Assembly: GCA_963802575.1 (NCBI GenBank)
Contig: CAWDJF010000001.1
Coordinates: 310,001 to 374,000 of the forward strand
DNA: 64,000 nucleotides
Reading direction: 5' to 3'
Source: DATFTE01 sp963802575
Lineage (GTDB): Bacteria > Acidobacteriota > Terriglobia > Terriglobales > Acidobacteriaceae
Shown here piece after piece: positions 42,534 through 51,176 of the stretch. Numbering within the stretch: position 1 is the stretch's first letter; the number at the start of each line of letters is the position of its first letter. The notes under the pieces are model-generated. The model saw only the letters and a program-made list of their open reading frames with translations, was not told the DNA's origin and searched no databases. The position numbers and the translations under genes were made by a program.

Positions 42534-45260
42534 TTACTTCTTCTGCGGCGCTTTGCTCTGTAGTTCGTCGAAGAAATCGAAGATCAAAGAGAACTTGCCA
42601 CCGGATTCGCCTTCCTTGGGGGGAGGCGTCTTCAGCACCACGAAACGTTTACCGTCCGGGGCAAGATCAAAATTAGCGGTTCCGAGCCGTTGCGAGAACT
42701 GTCCGGGAGACCACAGCTCCGACTTCCCTGGGAGGAACGATTCTCCGGAAATGCTGTAGGGCACGACCATGATCCGGTTGTCCGTGGTGCGATAAAAGAG
42801 TTCCTTGCCGGTGCGCGACCACTTGGGATAGCGTCCGCCGCCGCCGCTCGATACCTGCCACTTGCCTCCTGGACCCGGAAACTGGCGCACGTAGACTTCG
42901 AAGGTCCCCGATTCGTTCGAGCCATAGGCCAACCAGCGGCCGTCCGGGGAAAAGGCGGGATCGAACTCGGTGAACGAACTGCTCAACAACGGCTTGATCT
43001 CTCCACCCTTCCAGCCTTGTTTGTCGTTGCCTTCCACGGCTAGTAAGAAAGTGCTCGCGTGGACCTCGGGCATAGTCTTATCGAACGCCAGCAAGTTTCC
43101 GCTGGGATGCCAGGAATCGGGGTATACGATGCTGTTCATCTCTGTTAAGCGCAACGGAGTTCCGCCGCCGTCCGCGCGAGTCCAATAGATGTCTCCCACG
43201 CCAGCTTTTTCAAGGTGGAGGTAGGTAACTCTCTGGCCGTCAGGTGTCCAGATTGGACCCAGATTGTTTCCGTTGAACGTGAGCCGGACGAGGGTGTCGC
43301 GCGCCAGGTCGTACACCCAGACATCGGACTTCGTGCCATCGCTGATCGCCACCGCCAGATGCTTCCCGTCGGGCGAGAATGTAGGCGTGAAATAGTTCCC
43401 CGGGGTTCCTCGGAGCGGCGTGAATCTGCCCTCGCGGTCCATCCAATAGATGGCAACCAATTGAATGCGGCTCTCCCCCGGCACATAGGCGAAGGTGCCG
43501 TTTTCCGCGATCGAGAATTGTGCGCTCGCATCGCCAGGGTCGGAGGCAATGCCGCTGAACAGCGGCACCGGCGAGCCCGTCTCCTCCAGCTTCTTTGAAT
43601 CGAAGGCGATCGCGAAGAGAGTGCCATCGTGCATGTAGAGGATGTGCCCGGTGGGCACATAGCGGCCGAAATAGCCGCCGCGCACCAGGATTCTGCGTTC
43701 ACCGGAAGAAATCGAATCGACGACGATGTTGGCATCCTCATAATTGCCGCCATGCGTGTTGGATGTAAATAGCACCGCGCTACCATCAGGCAGGTACTGG
43801 GGCCAGCGTTGCGTGCTCTCGCCCGCCGTCCGGTCGAGTGCGACCAGCGGCTGCGGCGCCCCTCCTCCTGACGGCACCTTCGCCAGACCGCTCCTCAAGT
43901 CAGGCGCAAAGATGATCGTACCGTCTTCACTCCAGCTCCCGCCGCGGCCGCTCGGTGCATCGCACAGAGTCACGGCCGTGCCTCCCTGAACGGCGACCTT
44001 CTTCAGCTTGCCGCCGGCGAAAAAGCCGACCCACTGGCTGTCGGGAGAGAAAAAAGGACTCTCCGCATCTTCCGTTCCCGCCAGCGCCGACGCCTGCAAT
44101 TGATCCAGCGGACGAATATAGATCCGCCGTTTTTCGTCAGAGCCCGTAGCGATGAAGGCCAGCCGAGCACCATCGGGCGAAAGAATCGTGGAAACGCCGA
44201 GCCCTTGATACGCCTTAGCATCCGCCCCCGTCTCGGCTGTTAGACGCATGGCGACCGACGGCTTAGGCGATCCTTTCATGAGCACGATGGCAAGCACCGC
44301 CGCCAGCAGCGCGAGTGCCGCGGCCACTCCCCAAGCCCACTTTTCACGCCCTTTGCTTTCCGTGGGAACCGGCACCGAGGTTTGCATACCTTCGCTGGAA
44401 ATCCATTTCAGTTCCAGCGCGAGGTCGCGCAGCGTTTGCCAGCGCTCCTCTGGATCTTTGGCAAGCGCACGCTTGATCGCGCCATCGAGCACTGCGGGAG
44501 TCGCCGGCCGGAAAGTAGAGATAGATTGCGGTTCCTTCTCGAGAATCGCCGAAGCCACGCTCAACGCGCTCTTCCCGGGAAAGGCCCGCTGCCCCGTCAG
44601 CATTTCGAACAGCACCGCGCCGAGCGCGAAAATGTCGGAACGTCCGTCCGCTTCCTTGCCCTCGAGTTGTTCCGGTGACATGTACTGGAAAGTTCCGACC
44701 ACCGTGCCTTGTGCGGTCAAGGGCTGGCTCACTGCCGGGGTGCTGAGCGTCATCGTCATTCCCGACCCACCGGTGGCCGGCGAGACCAGCGGCTTCGCCA
44801 ATCCGAAATCCATCAGCTTCGCCCCAGTGCTCGTCAACATGATGTTGCCCGGCTTGAGATCGCGATGCACCACACCGTTGCGGTGCGCGCTCTGCAACCC
44901 TTCGCATATCTCAATGCCGATTTTGAAAAATTGCTCAATCGGCAACGCGCCTTTGCGCAGGCGATCGGCCAGCGTCTCGCCTTCCAGGTATTCCATCACC
45001 AGGAAGTTGGTTCCGTCCTGCAAGCCGACGTCGTAAAGATGGCAAATGTTGGGATGATTTAACGAAGAGATAGCCCGTGCTTCGCGATCCAGTCGAGTTC
45101 TCGCCTCCGGATCCGCGGCCAGATGAGCGGAAAGAATCTTGATAGCGACGGTTCGATCGAGTCGTGTATCGCGTGCACGATAAACCTCTCCCATGCCTCC
45201 CGCGCCGAGCGGCGCGATGATTTCGTAAGGACCAAGCTTGCTTCCCGAAATGAGAGCCAT
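42534..45260 (-). CDS. Serine/threonine protein kinase with TolB-like beta-propeller
   Basis: A 908-residue receptor-like kinase. The kinase domain (about 10-275) has GAGGMGEVYRA, Lys41 in VAIK, HRDLKPGN with Asp134 as base, and DFGLAK (151-156); all are intact. One membrane helix follows near 305-330 (GVAAALALLAAVLAIVLM). The outer half has about six beta-propeller blades (FSPDGKHLAVAI, FSPDGRWLAYGSNESGT). The likely role is sensing outside and phosphorylating proteins inside. The start at ATG 45260 was chosen because homology begins there. Confidence 0.92.
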   Translation of the reverse strand: MALISGSKLGPYEIIAPLGAGGMGEVYRARDTRLDRTVAIKILSAHLAADPEARTRLDREARAISSLNHPNICHLYDVGLQDGTNFLVMEYLEGETLADRLRKGALPIEQFFKIGIEICEGLQSAHRNGVVHRDLKPGNIMLTSTGAKLMDFGLAKPLVSPATGGSGMTMTLSTPAVSQPLTAQGTVVGTFQYMSPEQLEGKEADGRSDIFALGAVLFEMLTGQRAFPGKSALSVASAILEKEPQSISTFRPATPAVLDGAIKRALAKDPEERWQTLRDLALELKWISSEGMQTSVPVPTESKGREKWAWGVAAALALLAAVLAIVLMKGSPKPSVAMRLTAETGADAKAYQGLGVSTILSPDGARLAFIATGSDEKRRIYIRPLDQLQASALAGTEDAESPFFSPDSQWVGFFAGGKLKKVAVQGGTAVTLCDAPSGRGGSWSEDGTIIFAPDLRSGLAKVPSGGGAPQPLVALDRTAGESTQRWPQYLPDGSAVLFTSNTHGGNYEDANIVVDSISSGERRILVRGGYFGRYVPTGHILYMHDGTLFAIAFDSKKLEETGSPVPLFSGIASDPGDASAQFSIAENGTFAYVPGESRIQLVAIYWMDREGRFTPLRGTPGNYFTPTFSPDGKHLAVAISDGTKSDVWVYDLARDTLVRLTFNGNNLGPIWTPDGQRVTYLHLEKAGVGDIYWTRADGGGTPLRLTEMNSIVYPDSWHPSGNLLAFDKTMPEVHASTFLLAVEGNDKQGWKGGEIKPLLSSSFTEFDPAFSPDGRWLAYGSNESGTFEVYVRQFPGPGGKWQVSSGGGGRYPKWSRTGKELFYRTTDNRIMVVPYSISGESFLPGKSELWSPGQFSQRLGTANFDLAPDGKRFVVLKTPPPKEGESGGKFSLIFDFFDELQSKAPQKK

Positions 45261-45450
45261 AGGCGCGTGCAATTATATGCGGGCGAGCAAGTTGCAGGAG
45301 TATGGCACGAGTGAAGCAGTCAACCCGAATGGCTCTGCAGATCTCAAGTTTGTGGGCTGAAATACCCTATCTTTGGTAATGAAATCGGGAATTTCATACG
45401 GTTCCGTCCCTGCCAATTGGTGCTATCGTTAGGGAATCATTTCGCCGCGC

Positions 45451-45873
45451 ATGCGGCAGGAGAAGCGGTTCTTGGCCGATTTGCTTATGGTCGCGCTGGT
45501 CCCGGTAGCTCTCTGGCCGCTGATCCTCGTCTTCCTGCTGAAAGACCGCTCTCACAAACGAGTTGCACGCAGTTGGCCCGCGACCCGCGGACAAGTCGAT
45601 CACGTCGATGTGCATTGGATGGTCGGCCACGATTGCTACTACGCTGCGCAGGTCGGCTACACTTATCAGGTCGGCGGACGTCGCTACTCCGGCAGTCTCG
45701 CCAGCCGTTGTCCCGATGAAGATACCGGGCGCCGATTTGTGGAGACCTTGAAAGATTCACCGGTGGTGGTCCGCTACCAGCCCAACCGTCCCACCGAAAA
45801 CGTGCTGTTCATCGACGAGAATCCGATGTTCAAGCGCGCCGCCGCTGTCCTGCCCCGCCCCTCGATGAACTAA
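45451..45873 (+). CDS. DUF3592-type membrane protein
   Basis: A 140-residue protein with one N-terminal membrane helix (FLADLLMVALVPVALWPLILVFLL) followed by a soluble beta-rich domain. RSWPATRGQVDHVDV and YQVGGRRYSG with VVRYQPNRPTENVL match the DUF3592 pattern, which has no settled function. It is divergent from the kinase gene and convergent with the next gene (4 bases overlap at the stops). Confidence 0.7.
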   Translation: MRQEKRFLADLLMVALVPVALWPLILVFLLKDRSHKRVARSWPATRGQVDHVDVHWMVGHDCYYAAQVGYTYQVGGRRYSGSLASRCPDEDTGRRFVETLKDSPVVVRYQPNRPTENVLFIDENPMFKRAAAVLPRPSMN

Positions 45874-46613
45874 TTGTTCACTCGCCGCTTGTAGTAAATC
45901 GCGAACTCAAATCCAGGATTTGCGGGAAACAGTTCCGCCACTTTCTTCAACCGCTCCGCCATCTGGCTGGGAGCCAGCAGCGGATAATCGCGCTCGCGCA
46001 GATCGTAGTAGTCCACGTCGATGAACAAAGACAGCAGATAAATCGAAATCGCATCGGCGAAAGTCGCGGCGAAGTATTCGTTCTTGTATTTCTCGGTATC
46101 TGGTCCCGGCTCGCCGGCCAGTTTGCGCGACTCCCACGCATCAAGGGAAGTCTCGCCTCGCGCGCCAGCTTCCACCTGCTTCCACACTAGATCCGCGAAA
46201 GCCTGCGCTACTCCGGCCTTTTCAACTACCGCGTGCCCGACATTAATATAGAACTCGAAGGCGACAGAGAACTTGTCGTCCATCAATCGCGTCGAGATGA
46301 ACACGCACTGCGAATCGCCCAGATCGAGATTGCGATGGCAGACGGCGTTGTCGCTGAGCGCGACATCGTAGCGGTCGGCAATGACCGTCTCGTCTCCCTG
46401 ATTCACCGTCAGTGGAACGAAGTAATAAGCTTTGCGCCGAAGAGCGGCCGCAGCGGCATCGGGCACGGCGGCCACCATGCGTTCCAGATCAGATTCGGCA
46501 ATGGTGATCTCGCCCGCGACGGCATAACAAATTCCGTTCGCAGCCTGCGAGACAGGGCTTTGGCGGACAACCTCCGCCGGGGGACGCGTAATCGGTGGCG
46601 CAGCCTGAGACAT
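45870..46613 (-). CDS. Uncharacterised cytoplasmic protein
   Basis: A 247-residue protein without signal peptide or membrane helices. AGVAQAFADLVWKQ, KNEYFAATFADAISIYLLSL and YDLRERDYPLLAPSQMAERLK are its most distinctive segments. I do not recognise a family. It lies alone on the minus strand between two plus-strand genes. Codon use looks like that of its neighbours. Confidence 0.6.
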   Translation of the reverse strand: MSQAAPPITRPPAEVVRQSPVSQAANGICYAVAGEITIAESDLERMVAAVPDAAAAALRRKAYYFVPLTVNQGDETVIADRYDVALSDNAVCHRNLDLGDSQCVFISTRLMDDKFSVAFEFYINVGHAVVEKAGVAQAFADLVWKQVEAGARGETSLDAWESRKLAGEPGPDTEKYKNEYFAATFADAISIYLLSLFIDVDYYDLRERDYPLLAPSQMAERLKKVAELFPANPGFEFAIYYKRRVNN

Positions 46614-46677
46614 GCGGCTATTCTAGCGCACCCCAGCCTCGAAGCCGCTGCCGGCGCGTTGGCGATACAATCGAACG

Positions 46678-46983
46678 GTGAGTCCGACCCCGAAAACCGT
46701 CTCCCGCAAACCGCGCTGGTATCTGATTCCGTTCCGCGTGCTGCTGGTGACGGTTCTCCTGACGCTGCTAGCGTTTGCCGTCAGCCTGCTGCTTGGAATT
46801 GTCGGCGTGGTAGTGGGAGCCAAGCTGCGTGGAGGTACTGCGAACATGCAGGTCGCCTATCGCGACGTAGCCGCCCCGGTCGCGGCAACGGTTTTCGCCA
46901 TCGTGCTGGTGTCTTCGATCTTCATGGAAGTCCGCAACTACCGGCAGAGTAAAGCCTTAGCCGGAATCGAGAGGGCTAGCTAG
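46678..46983 (+). CDS. Small two-helix membrane protein
   Basis: A 101-residue protein read from GTG 46678. Two membrane helices (VLLVTVLLTLLAFAVSLLLG and APVAATVFAIVLVSSIF) are joined by a loop and followed by a charged tail (MEVRNYRQSKALAGIERA). No family is recognised. It starts 64 bases upstream from, and divergent to, the gene at 45870, and ends at an octamer repeat. Confidence 0.6.
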   Translation: MSPTPKTVSRKPRWYLIPFRVLLVTVLLTLLAFAVSLLLGIVGVVVGAKLRGGTANMQVAYRDVAAPVAATVFAIVLVSSIFMEVRNYRQSKALAGIERAS

Positions 46984-46988
46984 ATTTA

Positions 46989-47075
46989 ATCATTGAGAGA
47001 TTGAGTCATTGAATCATTAACGGCAATAGTCACAGGCATTTGAATGATTCGATGACTCAATGATTCAATGACAAA
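46989..47075. repeat. Inverted pair of 8-bp repeat arrays
   Basis: ATCATTGA, GAGATTGA, GTCATTGA, ATCATTAA (46989-47020) face ATGATTCG, ATGACTCA, ATGATTCA, ATGACAAA (47044-47075). The period here is 8, not 7. The last unit contains the ATG start codon of the next gene. Confidence 0.85.
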
Positions 47076-47832
47076 ATCTCCCATGCTTCCCCGCATTGCC
47101 ATCCCGGTGCCGCATTCCGGCGATCCTGAATATGCCGCGCGCGCGCTTCCGCAATATGAAGAGGCCGTCGCCATGGCCGGAGGAGAGCCGGTTCGCATCC
47201 CTCTCGATCAGACTCCTGCCGAAGTCATGAAAGTGATCGAGCGCTGCGACGCAGTACTGCTACCCGGCAGCAAAGCCGATGTCGATCCTGCAAAATATGA
47301 CGCACCGCGAGATCCGGAAACCGCCCCGGCCGACGCCAAGCGCGATACCGTCGACGAACTTCTCTTGCAAGACGCGTACAACATGCGCAAGCCGGTGCTG
47401 GGCATCTGCTATGGCCTGCAGATTCTCAACGTCTACCGCACCGGAACGCTAGTGCAGCACATTGAATCGCCCATCAATCATGCCGCGGGAAGAAAAGTCC
47501 CGCTCGCCCACAAAGTCGACGTCGATCCCAGCTCGATTCTCGGAGAGATCGTCGCCGACGCCAGCGGCAAGCTGCAAATTCCGGTGAACTCGAGCCATCA
47601 CCAGTCGGCGGATGTGATCGGAGATGGCCTGCGCGTTGTCGCGCGTTCCCCCGAAGATGGAATCGTCGAAGCGATCGAAGGCACCTCTCCCGATCATTTC
47701 GTTCTGGCCGTACAGTGGCATCCCGAACGCTCAGTCAACGACGACGAACCCTCGCGCGCCATCTTTCGCGCTCTGGTCCAGGCCGCAAGAACCCGCCACG
47801 GGAAATTAGTGGGAGAGTTTGAAGGACTGTAA
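47068..47832 (+). CDS. Gamma-glutamyl-GABA hydrolase-like class I glutamine amidotransferase
   Basis: A 254-residue hydrolase of the PuuD/peptidase C26 group. The nucleophile is Cys114 in LGICYGLQ, with His218 and Glu220 in VQWHPE, and SSHHQSADVIGDGL and LLPGSKADVDPAKYD are group marks. Members cut gamma-glutamyl amides in the cytoplasm, as in putrescine breakdown; no other polyamine genes are adjacent. The ATG 47068 belongs to the last unit of an octamer repeat array, with no clear ribosome-binding site. Confidence 0.88.
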   Translation: MTKSPMLPRIAIPVPHSGDPEYAARALPQYEEAVAMAGGEPVRIPLDQTPAEVMKVIERCDAVLLPGSKADVDPAKYDAPRDPETAPADAKRDTVDELLLQDAYNMRKPVLGICYGLQILNVYRTGTLVQHIESPINHAAGRKVPLAHKVDVDPSSILGEIVADASGKLQIPVNSSHHQSADVIGDGLRVVARSPEDGIVEAIEGTSPDHFVLAVQWHPERSVNDDEPSRAIFRALVQAARTRHGKLVGEFEGL

Positions 47833-47855
47833 GAAATTTTCGATCCGAAAAACAA

Positions 47856-47947
47856 TTGTCATTCCGAGCAGAGCGAGGAATCTGCTTTCGCTGGCTCCAT
47901 CAATACCGCCGAGGACAACAGATTCCTCGCTCCGCTCGGAATGACAA
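47856..47947. repeat. Long inverted repeat (29-bp arms) of the TCATTCCGAG family
   Basis: Arms at 47856-47884 and 47919-47947 are reverse complements except at one position. They sit between convergent genes and could end transcription both ways. Partial relatives of the same unit lie at 54254 and 55605. Confidence 0.85.
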
Positions 47948-47962
47948 TCAGGCAGGGAAGAG

Positions 47963-48523
47963 CTATCGCGCTTTCTTCTTCACCGGCCTCTTGATCTTCT
48001 CCAACAAGACGGCGACGTGAGCAATCGCGGCGTTATCCGTCCCCATGCCTTCGGGCGTCTTCGCCTTAATTCCGACGGCATCGCCCGGAATCCCCATCAA
48101 CTCCGCGACCCTCGCGCGAATCGCCGCCGCATGCGGACCAATCTTCGGCGCTGCGAGAATCAATGTTGAATCAATATTCGCGACTGCGTACCCCGCCGCG
48201 CGCACGCGCTTCAACGCCTCTCGCAGAAACACCACCGAATCCGCGCCCCTCCACTGCGGGTCGGACGGAGGGAACAGCGACCCGATATCCGGCCCAGCAA
48301 TCGCTCCCAACAAAGCATCGGTGATGGCATGCAATAAAACATCGCCGTCAGAGTGCCCACCAAGACCCTTCGGATGTTCAATCGCCACCCCGCCAATCCT
48401 GAGCGGAAGGCCGCGCTTGAATTCATGAGAGTCCCAGCCAAAACCAATTCGAGTTTCGAGTTTCAAGTTTCGAGTTTCCAGTCTTCGGTCGTTGGTCTTT
48501 GGTCGTTGGTCAAGAAGATCCAT
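47963..48523 (-). CDS. ispF: 2-C-methyl-D-erythritol 2,4-cyclodiphosphate synthase
   Basis: An enzyme of the non-mevalonate isoprenoid route, acting just after IspE. RIGFGWDSHEF carries the metal Asp and His, GGHSDGDVLLHAITDALLGA the second metal His, and KTPEGMGTDN the nucleotide site. From ATG 48523 the protein has 186 residues, about 26 more at the N-terminus than usual. This extension (DQRPKTNDRR and following) is encoded by a nine-unit heptamer array. A TTG at 48466 would remove most of it. The ispD stop is 16 bases upstream. Confidence 0.93.
   Translation of the reverse strand: MDLLDQRPKTNDRRLETRNLKLETRIGFGWDSHEFKRGLPLRIGGVAIEHPKGLGGHSDGDVLLHAITDALLGAIAGPDIGSLFPPSDPQWRGADSVVFLREALKRVRAAGYAVANIDSTLILAAPKIGPHAAAIRARVAELMGIPGDAVGIKAKTPEGMGTDNAAIAHVAVLLEKIKRPVKKKAR
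48451..48513. repeat. Nine-unit heptamer array spanning two families, inside the ispF 5' end
   Basis: GAGTTTC, GAGTTTC, AAGTTTC, GAGTTTC, CAGTCTT, CGGTCGT, TGGTCTT, TGGTCGT, TGGTCAA, every 7 bases without a slip. The GTTTC-type units pass directly into the TGGTCGT type. Confidence 0.9.
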
Positions 48524-48539
48524 CCGCGCAAATCCGTGG

Positions 48540-49274
48540 CTAGCTTTGCCGTTTCAGGAAAAACTCCGCCAGTTCCATGTCACCCGGTGTTGTGATCTTG
48601 ATATTGCGCGGCGAGCCCATCACCACGGCGACTTCGTGTCCGGAACGTTCCAGCAATGACGCTTCATCGGTGCCCATGAACCCGTCGGCTGTCGCCTCGT
48701 CGAAAACTTTTTTCAAAAGATCGAAACGAAATCCCTGGGGCGTCTGCGCCATGACTACGCGCTCCCGTGGAATAGTCGCCGTAATCAGCGCGCCGTCGGC
48801 GGTGCGCTCCACTTGTTTCACAGTGTCGACCGCGGGCATCCCGGCAATCGCGGCTCCATGTTTCTTCACGCCTGCGATCACTTCCTGGATGATTTCTTCT
48901 GTCACGAATGGCCGCACCGCGTCATGCACAAGAACGATGTCATCGTCCGCGGCTGAGACCGCCGCCAAGGCGTTGGCAACCGACTGCTGGCGATGCTCTC
49001 CCCCCACCACCAGTTCGACCTTCTTTCGCAGAATGTCTTTGCCTTCTTTTTCAAGGCGCTCGCGAAATCCGGCGATTTCGTTTTCCCGCAATGCGATGTA
49101 AATCTCCGACACTTCGGAACTCGCGGCAAACTTGCGCAGCGTATGCATCAGGATAGGACTGCCGCCCAGTTCGCTGAACTGTTTCGATGGCGGGGCCTTC
49201 TTGCTCTTGCCGCTGGGCACAGGGGCCATGCGCGTCCCCAGTCCCGCCGCCGGAATGATGACCACAACCTTCAT
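48540..49274 (-). CDS. ispD: 2-C-methyl-D-erythritol 4-phosphate cytidylyltransferase
   Basis: A 244-residue enzyme making CDP-methylerythritol from CTP in the non-mevalonate route. PAAGLGTRM is the nucleotide loop, with a Lys-rich insertion (PSGKSKKAPPSKQF) before LGGSPILMHTLRKF. DDIVLVHDAVRPFV and GSPRNIKITTPGDMELAEFFL complete the family pattern. It is followed within 16 bases by ispF. Both lie downstream of the yacL-type gene on the same strand, separated by one opposite-strand gene. Confidence 0.94.
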   Translation of the reverse strand: MKVVVIIPAAGLGTRMAPVPSGKSKKAPPSKQFSELGGSPILMHTLRKFAASSEVSEIYIALRENEIAGFRERLEKEGKDILRKKVELVVGGEHRQQSVANALAAVSAADDDIVLVHDAVRPFVTEEIIQEVIAGVKKHGAAIAGMPAVDTVKQVERTADGALITATIPRERVVMAQTPQGFRFDLLKKVFDEATADGFMGTDEASLLERSGHEVAVVMGSPRNIKITTPGDMELAEFFLKRQS

Positions 49275-49302
49275 AACGGGCGAACAGTATAGAACAGTTG
49301 TC

Positions 49303-49460
49303 TACCCAGTACTCAGTACCCAGTACCAGTACCCAGTACTCAGTACCCAGTACTCAGTACCCAGTACTCAGTATCTCGCGGTACTCAGTACCCAGTTAAA
49401 ACCCGCGACAACCCACCGTAATGTTCTCTGGGTAACTGGCAACTGAGTACTGGGTACTGA
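49303..49460. repeat. TACYCAG heptamer array with inverted partner
   Basis: About ten alternating TACCCAG and TACTCAG units run from 49303 to 49371 with a single 6-base slip, then two more at 49382-49395. The reverse complement (CTGGGTA, ACTGAGT) follows at 49429-49460. This is the longest array and lies upstream of ispD. Confidence 0.9.
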
Positions 49461-49622
49461 CTTTGAATGAAACTCTTCCCACCCCCAAAGCCCATACGGC
49501 CTTCCGCGACGGCGACCGCATCTCAAGCAAGTCTCGAAGCGCGAGCACTTTATCTGAAGTCTGTCGCCTCCGAGAAGTCTTGGCACGCCATTTGCGATGG
49601 CTGTGCTTGGCAAGGAGAAATC

Positions 49623-50024
49623 TTGAGAACGAAAAAGCTTTCGTGGATCGGCCTGATCACCTTCTGCACCGCGTCGACCATCGTCGCGGCTTTGGGCATG
49701 GCTCTCATCTTCACCAGCGCCAGCATGATATACGCCGACGCGCAATCTGACCCATCGACCTCCAATTCGACTCAAAGTTTTTCCGGAATCGTCACCGACG
49801 ATCACTGCGGAGCGAAGCATCAACTCAGCGACCGCAGCCCCGCCGATTGCACTCGCATTTGCGTCACCAAGGGCGCCAAGTATGTGCTGATCGACGGCGA
49901 CAAGGTGTACATTCTGCAAGGCGACATCGTGAAGTTGAATCGCCTCGCGGGCGAGCGCGTCACCGTCGTCGGATCGCTCCACGGCCAAATCATCGACTTC
50001 AGTTCCATCACAGCCGGACAATAA
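49623..50024 (+). CDS. Small exported protein with a Cys-Gly-Ala-Lys-His domain
   Basis: A 133-residue protein from TTG 49623, preceded by AAGGAG at ideal spacing. The frame is open upstream to 49467 but that part lacks a ribosome-binding site. A membrane helix (LITFCTASTIVAALGMALIF) is followed by a soluble domain with SGIVTDDHCGAKH, SPADCTRICVTKGAKYVL and DKVYILQG. Three Cys and the conserved His suggest disulfides or metal binding. Similar proteins occur widely in acidobacteria; function is unknown. Confidence 0.75.
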   Translation: MRTKKLSWIGLITFCTASTIVAALGMALIFTSASMIYADAQSDPSTSNSTQSFSGIVTDDHCGAKHQLSDRSPADCTRICVTKGAKYVLIDGDKVYILQGDIVKLNRLAGERVTVVGSLHGQIIDFSSITAGQ

Positions 50025-50050
50025 AAAAGGCGGGAATGTTCCCGCCTTGC
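50023..50050. terminator. Bidirectional hairpin terminator
   Basis: AAAAAAGGCGGGAA pairs with TTCCCGCCTT around a two-base loop between the convergent genes at 49623 and 50067. The stem has 10 G-C rich pairs and A/T runs on both sides. Confidence 0.82.
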
Positions 50051-50066
50051 TGTTTACCCAAACAAT

Positions 50067-51176
50067 TTATTCGACCGGACGCTCCGCCATAACGGACGGC
50101 GACTTCTTCAACTCCGGCGTCGGCACTGAAGTCGTCGTGGTGGTTGTGGCCACAACGCTGACCGCTGGTCTCGATTCGCTGCGCGGCATCACCCGCTCAT
50201 CCCACTTGCCGAAAATCATCTTTCCGGCCGTAGTCTGCAGCACCGATGTCACCGAGATGTCGATAGTCTTGCCGATCATTTTGCGCGCGTTATCGACAAC
50301 GACCATAGTTCCGTCGTCCAGATACGCCACGCCCTGGTTGTACTCTTTGCCTTCTTTGAGAATGAATACTTTCATGATTTCGCCGGGCAGTACGATCGGT
50401 TTCAAGGAATTAGCCAGCTCGTTGATATTCAACACCTCGACTCCCTGCAACTGCGCCACTTTGTTCAGGTTGAAGTCGTTGGTGATGATCTTGCCTTCAT
50501 AGAGTTTGGCCAACTCGATCAGTTTTAAATCCACTTCGCGGACCGTGGGAAAATCGTCCTCAACAATCTGGATTTGCAACGAAGCCACTTTCTGCAGCCG
50601 TTGCAGGATGTCGAGGCCGCGCCGTCCGCGGTTGCGTTTTAAGGAGTCGGCGGAATCGGCCACCAGTTGCAGTTCGCGCAATACGAACTGCGGGGTGACG
50701 ATGATGCCGTCGAGGAAGCCGGTTTCGGCGATGTCAGCGATCCGGCCATCAATAATGACGCTGGTGTCGAGAATCTTGTAGCTTTTCTTCGACTGCTTCT
50801 CGCCGCCAAAGATGCCGCCCAGCGCCGCCAGGTTCAGCAGGTCGCCCTTGTTCGCGCCCACTGCCAGACCCACGTAAGCCATCAGCAGCATCACCATGAT
50901 CTGCAGAAAGCTTTGCGTAGGTCCTGACGGAATGCTGTTGCGAATCACCAGCGCAAAAAGATAAGCGCCGACAATGCCCAGCACGCTGCCGATGGCCGCC
51001 CCAATCAGCCGCTTCAGGCTGACCAGGTGCAACCGCCATTCGAATACGACAATCGCGACGCCGATGAAAACTCCCACACCCGCATCAAGGTTGGAAGGGA
51101 GCCCGAAAGGTTGAATCTTGAAGCAAGTAAAAGCAACAAAAAGAACAAATAAGAAACGAATCAAGAAAACGTCCAC
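50067..51176 (-). CDS. Membrane-anchored PIN-TRAM protein, YacL type
   Basis: A 369-residue protein from GTG 51176, which has GGGGAGG at ideal spacing. Four N-terminal membrane helices (about 2-120) are followed by a PIN RNase-like domain (YKILDTSVIIDGRIADIAE, ITNDFNLNKVAQLQG) and a TRAM-type RNA-binding region (VAYLDDGTMVVVDNARKMIG). YacL proteins are conserved near ispD-ispF in Firmicutes and this order is kept here. The role is uncertain. A Pro/Thr tail (VVATTTTTTSVPTPEL) follows. The start in the 5' frame at 51227 is less likely. Confidence 0.88.
   Translation of the reverse strand: MDVFLIRFLFVLFVAFTCFKIQPFGLPSNLDAGVGVFIGVAIVVFEWRLHLVSLKRLIGAAIGSVLGIVGAYLFALVIRNSIPSGPTQSFLQIMVMLLMAYVGLAVGANKGDLLNLAALGGIFGGEKQSKKSYKILDTSVIIDGRIADIAETGFLDGIIVTPQFVLRELQLVADSADSLKRNRGRRGLDILQRLQKVASLQIQIVEDDFPTVREVDLKLIELAKLYEGKIITNDFNLNKVAQLQGVEVLNINELANSLKPIVLPGEIMKVFILKEGKEYNQGVAYLDDGTMVVVDNARKMIGKTIDISVTSVLQTTAGKMIFGKWDERVMPRSESRPAVSVVATTTTTTSVPTPELKKSPSVMAERPVE

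Noticed and set aside
49303..49460. Possible CRISPR-like array
   Set aside because: The unit is 7 bases with no unique spacers; it is a simple tandem repeat.
49467..49622. N-terminal extension of the small exported protein
   Set aside because: No ribosome-binding site upstream, and a strong AAGGAG lies just before TTG 49623, directly ahead of the membrane helix.
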